Of a stretch of DNA of 64,000 nt, positions 10,840 to 22,827 are shown piece by piece. Every line of letters starts with the position of its first letter. The first letter of the stretch is position 1. Both the position numbers and the translations under genes were made by a program. The notes below the pieces were generated by a model that worked only from the letters and a program-made list of their open reading frames with translations, searched no databases and had not been told where the DNA came from. Source of the DNA: Metellina segmentata (Eukaryota > Arthropoda > Arachnida > Araneae > Tetragnathidae); contig OX375872.1 of the NCBI GenBank assembly GCA_947359465.1, forward strand, positions 5,004,395 through 5,068,394, read 5' to 3'.

Positions 10840-11459
10840 TATGTAGAATAAACACAGAATTTACAAAGAAGTTACAAAACTGATCTAAACTGAAGACCTG
10901 CTTACTGCATATTTGGATCTCTACTTAATGTCACTCTGACCCCACAGAAAAACAAATATTTTATTTTTACTTCAACACAAAGAAACTAAAACAGCTTAAT
11001 GGTTTTATTTTAACTCGGCTTTCTTTAAATAATTGTTCTCTTATTAAAATATGTGAAAGAAAATTTATTGAGAAAAGACATAACATTTGCTGTCAATCAA
11101 AAGCAGAATCTCTTCTAAAATGTTCCGTTTTACAAAAACTCAAAGCTTGTAAGATTTTTTTCTTGAAACATGATATAAACAATTCATTAGTGGTACCATC
11201 ATTTCAGAAGCATAGATGGTCATTGCGTAAGTACCTTGACTTTTAATTCGTGTGATGTTTGCCCATTGTGTCATCACAATGACTGCAAAATGCTGTTCGA
11301 TTGCAGTGGTGGAGTGTGAAATTATTTAACTTTTCTGCATGAAAGACGTCTTGCATGCATTTCTGCTGATGTCAGAATTTGCTTCCTGATCCAGAGGCTC
11401 TCCTGGGAGTTATTGGTATCGCTGTGGTGGAAAGAGCACGTTTTCTATGTATTATTTTT
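10840..11459. other. Intron sequence, nothing firm
   Basis: AT-rich. The part from 11000 to 11450 may be an older piece of the decayed retroelement that follows, but no domain could be read. Confidence 0.3.
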
Positions 11460-12060
11460 TTTGCCCAAAAACTTGCCTTTCTACCCCATGTCTAGCTTTA
11501 CAAGTGTTTTACAAGAAAAGGCTGGACCTCTTAAAAGTTTTCAAATATATTTTGGGGGCCTGAGTTATCCACCATGTTAAGTATTTATCAAGCTATTATT
11601 CCCTCTAGATTAGATTATAATTATACCACCTAGAGGGCTCTGCCCATCGAAGTTACTGAAACTCAACACTGCATCATACTGGTCTGAGAATCTGTTTTGG
11701 AGCTTTTCGCACTGCACTTGTACATGATATGTACCACCATTTGCTTCTACTCTGCTATGACTATATCAGTGCATATGTAGTCACTCCTCATTCACACACT
11801 TTCGTCATTCCTCACAGAACACAATGTAATTCTAAACACATCATTATATTGCTTTTTTACTAATCACACATACACGTTTTAGTTTGTGAGTACGGAGTGT
11901 CCTTACTCCAACACCTCTGATTGCCATTACTGTTCCTGAGAAATCTATCCTTTTTCACCTTGAAAGTACCCCCAAACGGCAAATTTATCCAAGCTATCAC
12001 ATTTATATGGATCCTGTGTTGCTGTGGTCTTGAAAATGGATTGCTGTGGTTTTGAAAATT
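11460..12060 (+). pseudogene. Decayed non-LTR retroelement fragment (RT thumb region)
   Basis: Reading across frames gives a run that parallels the thumb region of the intact non-LTR copies: LPFYPM or LAFLPHV (compare FQPHIL), then FSNIFWGPELSTMLSIYQAI, then SRLDYN (compare SKLDYG), then a SENLFWSFSHC-like piece (compare LRLCTGAF). Several stops and frameshifts are present. It belongs to a family different from the copies at 9.1 and 23.6 kb, perhaps the one at 38.8 kb. The part from 11880 to 12050 continues as a weaker match. Confidence 0.6.
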
Positions 12061-12444
12061 TAGACAAAATATATAAGTACATTTGTATGTCAAGATCAGA
12101 AGCAAAGCATTGACAGAAAAGCATGTCACGCATATTTTGTGCGTGTCGGTAATCTAGGAAAAATTTTTAGGGAGTTTTAATTACTTATTTACATTTTTAT
12201 AGGTGGTATTATTGGCTCTTCATAATAAAAATAGACAAATAAATTCTCTCTCTCTCTATTGTTTCAAAATAAAATAACTTACTATTCAGTTAGAACATTT
12301 TAAATTGATTTCTCAGTTCATATTAGCTGATAAAAAATGTCCAAAAGATGCTCTGATAATGTATTAAAATCTCTTCAGTAAAACTATTTTCATCATAAGA
12401 ATCCAAAAATATTTTCTGTTTGACTTTTTTTATTTATTTTCTAG
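12061..12444. other. Intron sequence before exon B
   Basis: No gene. A short (CT)n tract lies at 12247-12258. The last bases form the T-rich acceptor tract for the exon at 12445. Confidence 0.5.
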
Positions 12445-12676
12445 GTTGTATCCTTTGTTGATGTCTTTTTGAGGCATACACCTGCAACTTTAGTTTTATG
12501 CATTGTGCCTATTAATACAATTCAAAATTGGAAGGCTGAATTTGATATGTGGGTTCCACCTACAAATTGTGTTGAAGATGCTCAAGTTCTAAGTGGTGAA
12601 GTGAGACCTAGAGACTATAATGTTTATACCTTAAATGAAAACTTTAAAACCATGGCTGCTAGGGCTGCTCTAATAG
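12445..12676 (+). CDS. RAD54L2: RAD54L2/ARIP4-like helicase exon B: motif Ia
   Basis: A 232-bp exon from TTTTCTAG|GTTGTA to AATAG|GTAAGT; it begins in phase 0 and ends in phase 1. It reads VVSFVDVFLRHTPATLVLCI, then PINTIQNWKAEFDMWVPPTN (motif Ia region, contacting DNA), and later NVYTLNENFKTMAARAALI. The residue order matches the stretch after motif I in ARIP4. ATRX differs here (VCPLNTALNW-type). No internal stop. An earlier in-frame ATG at 12469 is inside the exon and is not a start. Confidence 0.92.
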
Positions 12677-13463
12677 GTAAGTTTTCATGCACCCAAATTT
12701 TTTATATATACTACAGAGTTCGCATGGACTTTCGTTTTTAAGTACTCTTAACTCCTTATTTTTATGTGCTTCTCCTTAAAAACTCCGTACATTTTTTTTC
12801 GCCAATTCAATTACGAAATGCACTCTACGTTCCACTGCAAGAATGGATTCAAATACGTACCATTTCGATTGTTAAAGGATACTTCATGTTGCACACTGTG
12901 TATAGGCAACAAGCTCTGGAAATTTTCCCATGAGAAAAGGCTATCATCCTAAAAAGGTTGACAACCAATTTACATCCCGATTTGCAACCCTCCAACGGCA
13001 AGAGGGTGATTGTGACAAATCAAGCAAAGAGAGCTGTCTCAACAGGCCTGTTTTATTTTCGGATTCTGGAATAAGAAGACAGAATGGCTGAGAGAGTATT
13101 GAACATATTGAAAATCACAATCTATTGTCACCAAAGTTGATTATTACAAATTCTTGAATTTTTTTTTAGTAAAAGCAATAGTTTACTTATTAAGTAAACA
13201 AAATATATTATTGCATTTTTCATTTATTTTTAATTTAATTCAACATTAAATCTTAATGAAAGAGTAGCATTGAGAATGTATTGAAAATCGCAATCTATTA
13301 TAATCAAAGTGGACTGTTTCATACTTGAATAGTTTAAGTTAAAATATAATTCACATATTCATTTATATTTATAACAGAAATAATTGCAGATTTCATTTCA
13401 TTCATTTATGTCTGTCTGAAATCTGTCATTTTTATTTACTTGTAGAATACAGTGAAATGTCAG
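12677..13463. other. Intron sequence with a short direct repeat
   Basis: No gene. A block at about 13088-13142 (AGTATTGAACATATTGAAAA, then CAATCTATTGTCACCAAAGT) recurs at about 13265-13315 (AGCATTGAGAATGTATTGAA, then CAATCTATTATAATCAAAGT). Confidence 0.4.
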
Positions 13464-13465
13464 TA

Positions 13466-13878
13466 CAGTACAAAGTCCCAAATCCGGACCTCAGCCATTC
13501 TGGATTTCGGACTTTTACGGATTATTTTAATTTTTTGTAAAAAAAAAACCCTTAATCTAACTCTATCCCCTGCATGAATTTTGTGTTTGTAATAGAAAAA
13601 TAGCAGATATATAAATAGTAATAATTTGAATGATAATTAAAAAAAACTTTTTTAATACAATGCAACAAATTTTACTTGCAAATCTTCTCATTTTTCTGTG
13701 TGGTATTTTCTCTGAACATGTCTGTTATTTTGCCTGATTTCCTTAATTAGGTCCAGGTTTAACTTCTTGGTCTTTACAAATTGTCAGAATGATGTAAAAA
13801 AAAGTAAGAAAACAAAAAAAAAGTGCCGATTAGCAAAACGTCCAGATTTTGGACAACCGGGTTTGGGACTTTGTACTG
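13466..13878. mobile_element. pogo/Tigger-like MITE, copy 1
   Basis: 413 bp between TA dinucleotides, with inverted ends CAGTACAAAGTCCCAAATCC and its complement (GGGTTTGGGACTTTGTACTG). There is no coding capacity. A TA target duplication and CAGTNCAGTCCC-like termini are typical of the pogo/Tigger branch of Tc1/mariner. A second copy in the opposite orientation lies at 37875-38265 and shares the interior (for example the AACATGTC and CAATGCAACAAATTTTACTT blocks). Confidence 0.85.
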
Positions 13879-14976
13879 TATAACTTACATGCTAAAAATA
13901 TTTATTTAATTGATATTTTATTTTGGAGAAATATTTTATATTGAAAACAAATACGCGTGGATTTCTATTATTTTGAGTTTTAGCTGAGATTTGAGATAAA
14001 TATATACTTTAAACTGAGAATCGTTATACTGATATTTCACTGTTTACAGTAGCAACTCTAATTTATTAAAGGAAGTGTTTGTTTTCTCTCCGAAAAGTCC
14101 TGATGAATTTATGGAACTTGCAGTAATGGGATTTTGCACACAGAGTCCAAAGTCTGCAATTTTAGTGTCACATTGAATTTTAAAATTCAATCTGGAACAT
14201 TTAAAAATGAATTTAATGAAATTGAATTATTGTTTTCTTTAGAATGGCAACATCATGAAAGATCAGGTTCTAAATTTATTTTTCCCATATTCATTTTGCA
14301 TGGAGGAATGATTTTCCATCAGATGGTAAAAAACAAAGTTTTAACTGGAGTTATTTAGTTCTTTTTTTTTATCTCCTAGACCTTAAAGATAGAGTAAAAA
14401 TTTCAACGGATTTGAAATCTGCGGAAAATTTCACATTAGATCATACCTAAAATATGATTTTCTTTAAATAAATAAAAAAAAATTATTGAATATCTTTTAT
14501 ATTTTTGCAAGAGAATGTGATGTCACGCCAACATTCCTGCTCTTACAATTTTTTTTTTGTAAAATTGGGATCATTAAAGATAGATTAAAAATTTCAACAG
14601 ATTTGAAATCTGCAGAAAATTTGATATCTGATAGATACTTTATACATTTGATTTTGTTTTAACCCTCTGCATACGAAAGCGCCCAAAAATCTATTTCCTT
14701 TCCTTATGGGGGACAGAAGAAAAGAATGTTGTCATATTCTCAACGAGACGCTTGGATCCATTAAGCACTTCTTTGCCCTTCTTCAGGCCTTTAAAGAAAA
14801 AGGAGTTTTTGTAGTCACTGTTGATCACATCTAGCTACAAGATACAGATACTGCTTTTTCAATGGTGCCAATTTTTAGACTAGAGTTGTCCAAATTAAAA
14901 ATGGAAGCTAGGGTTTTTTAGTTTTAAAACAAAGGATAAACATTAATAAATTTGTTAAAATTTACATTAAAAAAAA

Positions 14977-15009
14977 ATAATAATAATAATATATATATAT
15001 ATATATATA
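14977..15009. repeat. (TAA)n(TA)n microsatellite
   Basis: About four TAA units followed by about ten TA units, within the piggyBac copy. Confidence 0.85.
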
Positions 15010-15479
15010 CAATCTATTACATGATTCAAATTTAATTACCTACTTAGGCCATAATTTTTAAATACTTATTCTTCAAGCAGGTGGTATAGATAATTTATTT
15101 TTAATTTGACATTAAGATCAGCTTCCCCTACTAGTGAAATGTAATTTCTGTAAACGGGAAAGAGTACCATCTCAAGGATTAATAGTTTTGAAAAGTCAAA
15201 ATTATTATTATTATTATTTTTTTTTTTATGAAATGCTTCTTATATTGTGATCAGTAAATTTGCTCTTAGGTTCAGCCAAGAAAGTTTTTGAACGGGACAA
15301 ATTTAAAGAACTTCAATTTTTCCTTGGTTGATAATGTTTAATATTTTCTATTAATGAAAGATAAACAGAGTGTTTAAGGTGTATGTACACACCAGAAGTT
15401 TTTTTTTTTAATTTTAACTTTAAAATTTCATTTTTTTTCACAGTAGGTCATTGTGTTATGCTTAATAGCTTATGCTTAT

Positions 15480-17169
15480 TTTATAGATACTCTTTAAAAC
15501 AGCTTTTACAGAAGCATTTCTGACATATTTCGCACTTCCATGTGCTCTCTACATATCTGTTAGAAGACGTTTTTATTTCGTTTTCTTAGCATAGAACACA
15601 CTTTCTTTTTCGACCATTTATTTTTCTCCTCTTATGTATGTGTGGGTGGAAGAAGTAAATGTGTTTTTTCCTTTTCCACTCAAATACTTTTTGTCTATAT
15701 CGGTGATTAATTCCAATTTAAAATCGTAAAAAGAATTTCATCTCTTAGGGGCCGGCATGCCTGTCAGATGTTGCAAAATGTGTGCATTATTTACAACTGT
15801 ATCAAGAAGGAAGTGAAAAAATACTTCCACAATTTTGAATATTTTCTTGTAATATTGTAGAATTTATCTCCTCTTTTGATCAGCTAAATTTACTCCACCC
15901 ATATGCTTATTGTACTTCATAAAAGCAATAGGGCAAACTTTATCTCTTAACAGAATTTTGCATTCTTTTCACAAGACCAGTTTCATTCTTTAAGTTTATA
16001 GATAGCATAAAAACATTTTTTTTGTCCATCTACACCATGCAAAGTAAGTTGAAATTAGTTTTGCTTTGGAAAACCTTGATATTTTTTCCCTCAAAGTTAT
16101 AAGGCCTTGATGTTATTGGGCTAATAATTTCTATTTACGTTCAGCGTCCTGCAACAATATTATCACATTTTTAATAAATCTATAATTAAAGGAACACTGA
16201 AAAAAAAAAAACGGTCAAAATATATATTGTGATCTTTATTCTTCAGAGTATTTATCAAATACGTGACCACATCGTATCCAAGTCCTTTTGGGGGCTTTGG
16301 AATATTACTCATCTTTCCAGCATATAGTTAAAAATTTAAAACATAGCCAGATTTCGATCAACAAAGGAGCCACATTTTCATACCTCGTTTAGCCAGTTTA
16401 ACGGGCATATATTGGACTGCCCTCTAGGCCCTTATAAATTTTATTAAGGCTTTGTCGGTACAAACTTCTCTATGAGCATTGAGATTCTGAGAACATTTAT
16501 TTTTCATTGTAGAATACAGAGGTTCAACCTTCTGTATGTAAGTAAAGTCGACATTTTCTCTTCCAAATTCCTTCTCTCAATCTGAAATGTGAAAATAAAG
16601 GAAAATTAAAAAAATATCTCTGGTCATAAGTTTTTTGACCTAACATTGGACACCAATAGTCAAAGCCTTGGTAAATGAACTACACTCATAACAAGAACGA
16701 TTCCAAAAAATCTCCTTCATCAATCATCAATCCTTTCCATAGGTTACCAATGTTTATCCTCTTTGCACAGAGAACTGCATATTTATTCTTGTTTACTTGA
16801 ATAACTTCAAGTAGTTCATCTGAAATTAGCAATTTAAAAAAAAGTCACCTAATGCTGATCAGTCTGTTGGCAAATTATGCACAGTCCTGTGTGATGCACA
16901 AATTTTGTTGCGTGTATGCATTCACTCTGAACATCCTTTGACCAGTCTACATTAAAATTAAGCATTGACTCATCAATTCTTTCACCGACATTCATTTCAA
17001 ATTCCCTCTTATCATCTTCTTGACATAAACTGCTATCTAAAACACAGTTTACTTTCTTAGTACATTTAGAGAATCATCATCGAATTTTTAAAAAATCTCA
17101 TTTGTGAGTATCTTGAAACAAAAGTGCTTCAATTTCCGCTTGGGTCCGCGATTTGATTTTGCGTGACAT
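15480..17169 (-). pseudogene. piggyBac transposase, decayed
   Basis: A start at 17167-17169 gives MSRKIKSRTQAEIEALLFQD and then a stop. Further on in other frames are NVDWSKDVQSECIHATKFVH, a DKALIKFIRA piece equivalent to the catalytic DE(S/M)(M/L)IKFKGR segment, QYMPVKLAKRGMKMWLLC (compare QYIPSKPTKWGIKVW), and SKSGYVLNF followed by GLGYDVV. Near the C-terminus, CVLC, CEICQKCFCKSCF (about 15495-15600) form the cysteine-rich domain of piggyBac enzymes. There are many stops. The enzyme cuts and joins DNA at TTAA in intact relatives; this copy cannot. Confidence 0.82.
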
Positions 17170-17830
17170 AATAATCATGAATCAAATCTGTAATTATTAC
17201 AAGCCTGCAAAACAAATAGATTTAAGGGTTAATATTTGCCAAAATGGGAAGAGTCTTGAAAATAACTTTTTTTAAACGAGAACAGAATTACAAGCATAAC
17301 CTGAAAGCAGGGAGTGAAGGTAAAGTACAGATGAGAAAATAAATCAAGAACACAATAGCACATACAACGGCGCACATAAAATTCCCACATGAGCCTGTAT
17401 GAAGTGGTTCTGTGTTGCAGAATGCCATGCTTCGGAAAGATAAAGGACAACTTCTCGAGTAGTTTTTGACCCCCTATGGCCCATACAAAGGAGTTGGTCA
17501 AGTAGTGACGGGGTGATACACCTCCTAGGAGAAAGCACTAATCTCGGGCGCTTTCCGTAATGTGCTTGTAGGGCCACTGCTCGTAACGAGGTGTTGAATT
17601 TATATTTTTCTCGGCTTCATATGCAGAGGGTTAATAGATAATTTTTCAATTAAATATTTATATTTTTGCTAGAGATAGTGACGTCACGCCGAATTCCCAT
17701 AGCAAACCAATTCCACGGGCAACTCCGTTATGGCTGTTATTCAATTGGTTTGTGAAGTTTTTTGTGAAGAAAACCAATAACCCTACAAAAGCAACTGGCA
17801 TGGGCAACGTTTTGTGGCTAGTCCCAGATA

Positions 17831-19732
17831 AAACAACTCCAGCGATCAGAGGGAAAATGAACTTGTGTTGAGTTGAAATATTAAAGTATATTTTTATTGT
17901 TTTGAGTTATTAGTAATATAGTATTGAGTGGAACTGAGTTCTTAAAAGTGTTGAACCATTTTTATTTTTCACACTTGAAACTGTATAAACCTTTTATGAC
18001 TCCTTAAAAAGTTCAAAAGATCTTGTTAAATACTCCTTAATTTTTTATATTCAGGTTTCTGTATAAACCCTGTACTAGCTACTCTGTGGCCAGCACAGTG
18101 TTGCAAGTGACAGTTCTTTTTGTGGGGTCAGGTGTGACAACTGCTCACTAAACCCCAGTGATTACTTAAATTACTAAGCGCTAAACTGTTTTCTTTGCCG
18201 TTTAAGTTGTGTATGTGAAGTACTGTTTGACCTGTGGAAGCAAGGTCATTGGAAAAAAATATTGTGATCTTCATATGAAATTACTAGATGTAACAAGCGT
18301 TTGATTGACAAGGAAAATCATTTACTCATCTCAACTAAACTGGAATCTTTTAAAATTGTCCAATTCAGAAACTACTACTTTCACAAATTAAGTAGTGTCA
18401 AAGCTTTTGAGTGGAAGTTTAACTCAGTTCTTAAGGAATTTTTAGGCTATCAGTCACAAGCCAGTAAAATTTTTAAAAAAATGCAAGATATGTTCAAATA
18501 TTTTGAATATTTTCAGTACTTATTTAAAGGTATAGTTTCTTTTCAGCCATTTACACATATTTCCATATAATTTTCAAGGTGATAGGTTTCACCAAGATAT
18601 AAAGGCATTACTGGATAGATATCAAGTCGTAAAAGGATAAATGCAGATGGCATACTTATGCTCAAGTCTCTAACATGATTGTACTGATAAACCACAAAAA
18701 AGGCACTTTGCTCTCTATTAATTGTAATTATCTGAATCGGGTAGCAATGTTTACCTGTAATTATATTTAGAAAATAGAGGTCATTATATATTATGGTTTT
18801 TTTTTTGCTTACTTTTGACATAGTCTAATTGTAATTTGACAGTTGTTTCTGCATAATCATTAAATTTCTAAAACTATATAACTAGAAGCCATTTAATAAA
18901 ACTTATTCAGAATTAGCAGAATAACCATAACCATGTTATAGATGTAAGCAATGTATATTTTAACGACCCTGCTATGTATTGGAGGATGCTAGCAACTTGC
19001 ATAATGTGTGATCCTAAAGAGATGTTATGGGGTTTTCTATATTTTATTAGTTCATATATGAATTCACTCATTGGAACTTTCATTCATCGGAGTAATAAAC
19101 TTTGTTCTCTTCAACTCTCTTACGCAGTCACAGAAAAAATGAAACCCTCTTTATTTTGAGCACTATTCATAGTAGAGCAAATTCAAAGATATCATTCAAT
19201 ATGAAATAATGTACAAATTTTTAAATATAAAAACATTGAATAAATTACCATCTTCATATCAAATTTTGCATAAACAACAAAATTTTAAAAGGCAATACTA
19301 TCTTTTAATGCTTTGATCAGATTCTACTACAGAAATTTGGAAAGAATAATCAATACTTACTGCAAACTTCAATTCTTAACATTTAATGATAACTGTTAAA
19401 CTAATATTCAGTAACTTAAATATGCTTTTCATAACAATAGTTAATAATAACTTATCACATGCCAGCAATAGTCATCACGACTTGTCTTAAAAACTTAGTT
19501 TAGCCCATCTCTACATAGATTGATCCTTGTTCAGCTGTATCACAAATGACTGATGGAAGGTCCTGTCCATCAGAATACATAAATGATATTTCCAAATATT
19601 AAAATAAATTATGCATTTCTCTACTTTGCCATAACATTTTTTAAACTTTTGATGCCTCCTAAAAATCACTTCATGAAAAATTATGTGTGCACTAAAACTA
19701 CCCAGAGGAAAGAGATGAAATTTTGTATGATA
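17831..19732. other. Intron sequence, nothing recognised
   Basis: A frame at 18301-18570 (89 codons) and its antisense partner have no recognisable domain and no splice context. A former coding repeat is possible between 18070 and 18560 but was not assigned. Confidence 0.35.
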
Positions 19733-20554
19733 CTAGTGGGCTCCGCCCCCTGTTCGCCAACCCCCGGGTATGGCTACGCAATCCCATTTGGTCAATCTCC
19801 TGCGACGGTGAAACTATCTTAATAATTCTTATAATCCTGATTTTACTTTCCTGTCCATGGCGTCACAGCGAGGGCTTTGCCCCCTGCTCACTAATGCTCG
19901 CAAACCAACACTCCTTTTCCAAGTGATTTCGTTTTTTTTTTTAAACTTTAACATTTAATACACCCTAAACTAATAGCCGCATCAGAAAAAAAAACCTTCT
20001 TGTTCCCTGTACAATTTTGAATAAACCATGTTAATCTCGAAATTTTTGGATCTGTACTTTTTTGCTAAACCATATGAGAATTGATGGGGAAAAGAGAGTT
20101 CAGCCTTTTGGACTACAGGCCAGACGTGACAACGAGTTTCAACAGCTAAAAAAATCGTTGCTGTGGTGATTGTAGCTACGATAAATTTGCCACTGATATA
20201 ATGTCTGAATTGATTTCTGTCGAAATATTTCAAGGTTACTACTCATTATTTTTTTAATATTGCAAACTAAAATTATTTTAAAACAAAAACATTATGTATA
20301 CTTTGGGTTCCTTAATAGCAACATGCAACAAAATATAGAAACATAATGTGAGATCCTTAAAATTCTGGGAAACTAGTTTAACATAAGCAACTTCAAACTT
20401 TTTGTATACATGAAGCTTGAAATCAAATAAATATATCATTGACTTAAATTTTGATATAGAATCGAAATTTTGTCCCAAAATAGAGGGCTATTGGAAGTTA
20501 TGAAGTTGGTGGGTGTTGGCAAGCATAAGCGAGCAGGGGGCGGAGCCCCCTAGT
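19733..20554. mobile_element. Element with GC-rich inverted ends (CTAGKGGGCTCCGCCCCC)
   Basis: The left end ACTAGTGGGCTCCGCCCCCT and the right end AGGGGGCGGAGCCCCCTAGT are inverted to each other, and each folds as GGGGGC-GGA-GCCCCC. After each come a TGYTCGC and a GCCAAC motif. The interior shares the block CTAATAGCCGC ... TTGTTCCCTGTACAATTTTG with 23205-23260, and a block of about 20300-20500 with 47150-47400. Similar ends occur at 61659, and a diverged one at 22820. No coding. Possibly Helentron-like (HINE), but the class is unproved. Confidence 0.55.
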
Positions 20555-21449
20555 TTGATACAAATTTTGCACTGTTTATTTTAGTACCTTAAAGTTATTT
20601 TGAATACATTTGACTCCTTCAACAAAAAGTATTTTTATTCATTCTGGTTTTATTAAAACTAAAATTTTTGGTTTAGTTCTGAAATTATTCTGTCTTGATT
20701 TATAAATCTGATTGGAATCTTGAAATAATTTACTTAACAAAAGATTAAAATTATTATCTCTACTTTTTTAATACATTTTAAAATTTTACAAACATGTTTA
20801 AATTTTAGCACCATTTTTAATTTAATACGAAGTTTGAAAGTGGTATTGTAGGTGTAAGCTTTCAGATGGTCTGAAGATTCATCTGGATTCCTTCACCTAC
20901 ATCACTGCTTTCAGTTGATCAGGAAATGGCTATTCTATGACTTAATTGTCAAGCAAAAGATGCACTAACATTTCTATAGATGAATTATTTTTTTAGTTTT
21001 TTTGCAAAAATATATTTTACAATTTCAAACTTACCTTGACAAATATCAAGTTTTTATGATTCTGCTCTTACTATTTTTAATCAGTATATTTCATAGCTCT
21101 GCTTTTTAATCTCAATATCTCTTTAATGTGCACCTGATTTTGCTGATTACTAAGTGGTGGACAGAGTAATCATCAAAATGGGAGACTCATAATTTGCATT
21201 AAGGAAAAGTATCTGATCTTAATTATAATTTATAACAAATGGGTTTATGCTACTGCACAAAATATTCAATATATGGATAGCATTTTTAAAATTTTTATTT
21301 ACGTGATTATTTATATATATATTTTAACGTGATGAATCCACTGTAAAGCCCATAACATTTGATCAAAATAACTGCTCCAAAGATTTCTTCAAAACATGTT
21401 TTGTTAATTAACGTTCCTGCAAATGCCTAAAGTTTTTCTTTGCACAATA
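20555..21449. other. Intron sequence, nothing recognised
   Basis: AT-rich, no convincing frame, no terminal repeats. Confidence 0.4.
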
Positions 21450-21630
21450 CAGGCATGAGAATCTTCCGCTTTTTGTGGGGGGTTTTCCGCTTTTCAGTGA
21501 TTTTCCGCGTTTTCTAACGTGATTTTGGCCGTTTTAAGAACATGACGTCATTAGTGTTTCTAGCCAATGAGAGTATATTTCAAGCTTTAAAGAACAGGAT
21601 GTCCTAGTAACGTTTTTATGTACTAGGGGG

Positions 21631-22819
21631 TAGGCCTGGGCGATGTATCGATACATCGTGAAAAACCGGTATGAGGACGACAACCACATCGGTTTCGCGA
21701 TTTTCACGATGTCGATGCATCGTGACATCGCGATTTTTTCCGATATCGCACAACCATCCCTTAGCTAGCGCAGTTCTCGCGGTCAGCGTGGCATCAAGAT
21801 TTTCCACAATCTCACGGTTTTCCGGTGTCACGATGTTGTTCAGCGCCAACGATTTCGATGCTTTCTTAGCGCATGCGCAATTTCTGACTAATCAGTATTT
21901 TCAGCAGAAATTTCGTGGTTTTTTTTAGCATCATTGGGAAAGGGGAGGGTGGAATTTGGGTTTTGGTTTAAACTGGCACAATGATTCAGATGTTTATTTA
22001 TGCGCATGTGCGATTTTCCATCACGGAACTTAGCTTTTCGATGCCGCGTAGAAGGCCTAGTGAGAATCTTTTGTAATAATAAATTTTGCGATTTCTGCAC
22101 TGGAGCGAATAATTCTACTCTATTTGCTAAATTTTTCATTTCTTTATATTATTTTTTAGCTAGTTAATATTTTTTTTCCATTAAGAGTATTAACGGTCTG
22201 TTTTCATTTCTTTTTAATTAAAGAGGAATTTCTCAAAGCCATTTGTGTCCTAAAGATGACTTTCGATTCCAAATGCATTTTTTAGCGAAAGTGCAATTCA
22301 GTATAATTATAAAATTTTTAAACAAAAATGATTTTGCACATTATAAGTTGAATTCCATAAACACATTCTTGTTTTGTGATATTACAATCAATCCGTTTGT
22401 ATCCTTTTTCGTTGCAAACTTCTGTGGCAATTTAGGTCATATATGCTGTCATTATTACTTAGAGGAATCAAATGCCCCTTCATTTCTATTTATGCTGAAG
22501 TTTTTCTCCTTCTAAAAGGCTAATTTTGAATCTCTACTTGAGCATATGTGGTGTGGGGGAAGGGGGACATACGCACACAGATATATATGCAAAATCTTGT
22601 TTTAAATGTACAATGCATATTTTTACTTGTTCTTTTTTTCCTACCACCATTTTTTATAGCCAAGAGAAGACGAAAAACTTAAAAATAATTATATACATAT
22701 TGAAATAGGAACAAGGTTTTGCTTTTACTATGTATGAAATGCATGATTAACATCTTGATATCGTAATGTTAGAATGCCGATGTATCGCAATGTAAAAATT
22801 TGAACATCGCCCAGGTCTA
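21631..22819. mobile_element. hAT-type MITE, 1,189 bp
   Basis: Ends TAGGCCTGGGCGAT and ATCGCCCAGGTCTA are inverted. The flanks CTAGGGGG (21623-21630) and CTAGTGGG (22820-22827) form an 8-bp target duplication with one mismatch. Both ends and length of duplication fit hAT. The subterminal region is rich in CG and ATCG-type palindromes (ATGTATCGATACATCG). No transposase is present. Confidence 0.85.
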
Positions 22820-22827
22820 CTAGTGGG

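Larger units (their letters stand above)
14663..17630 (-). mobile_element. piggyBac transposon, 2,968 bp, defective
   Basis: Termini are CCCTCTGCATACG at 14663 and ATATGCAGAGGG ending at 17630, inverted to one another. TTAA lies directly outside on both sides (14659-14662 and 17631-17634), the exact signature of piggyBac insertion. The interior holds a broken transposase on the - strand. The repeat copy near 50250 shows the unoccupied TTAA site. Confidence 0.93.
14050..17830 (+). mobile_element. Rolling-circle-like element interrupted by piggyBac
   Basis: The left part (14050-14662) has AAAGGAAGTGTTTG, AAAAGTCCTGATGAATTTAT and GATTTGAAATCTGCGGAAAA, the same order as 63275-63850. The right part (17631-17830) carries the ATATTTATATTTTTGC ... 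GTGACGTCACGCCGAATTCC region and ends near GGGCAACGTTTTGTGGCTAG. The two parts join at the TTAA where piggyBac inserted. The block GATTTGAAATCTGCNGAAAA occurs twice (14412 and 14602). Helitron/Helentron affinity is an inference from the end structure only. Confidence 0.55.

Noticed and set aside
12469..12741. Independent small gene starting at the ATG at 12469
   Set aside because: The frame extends upstream to a splice acceptor and is helicase exon B; the part after 12676 is intron.
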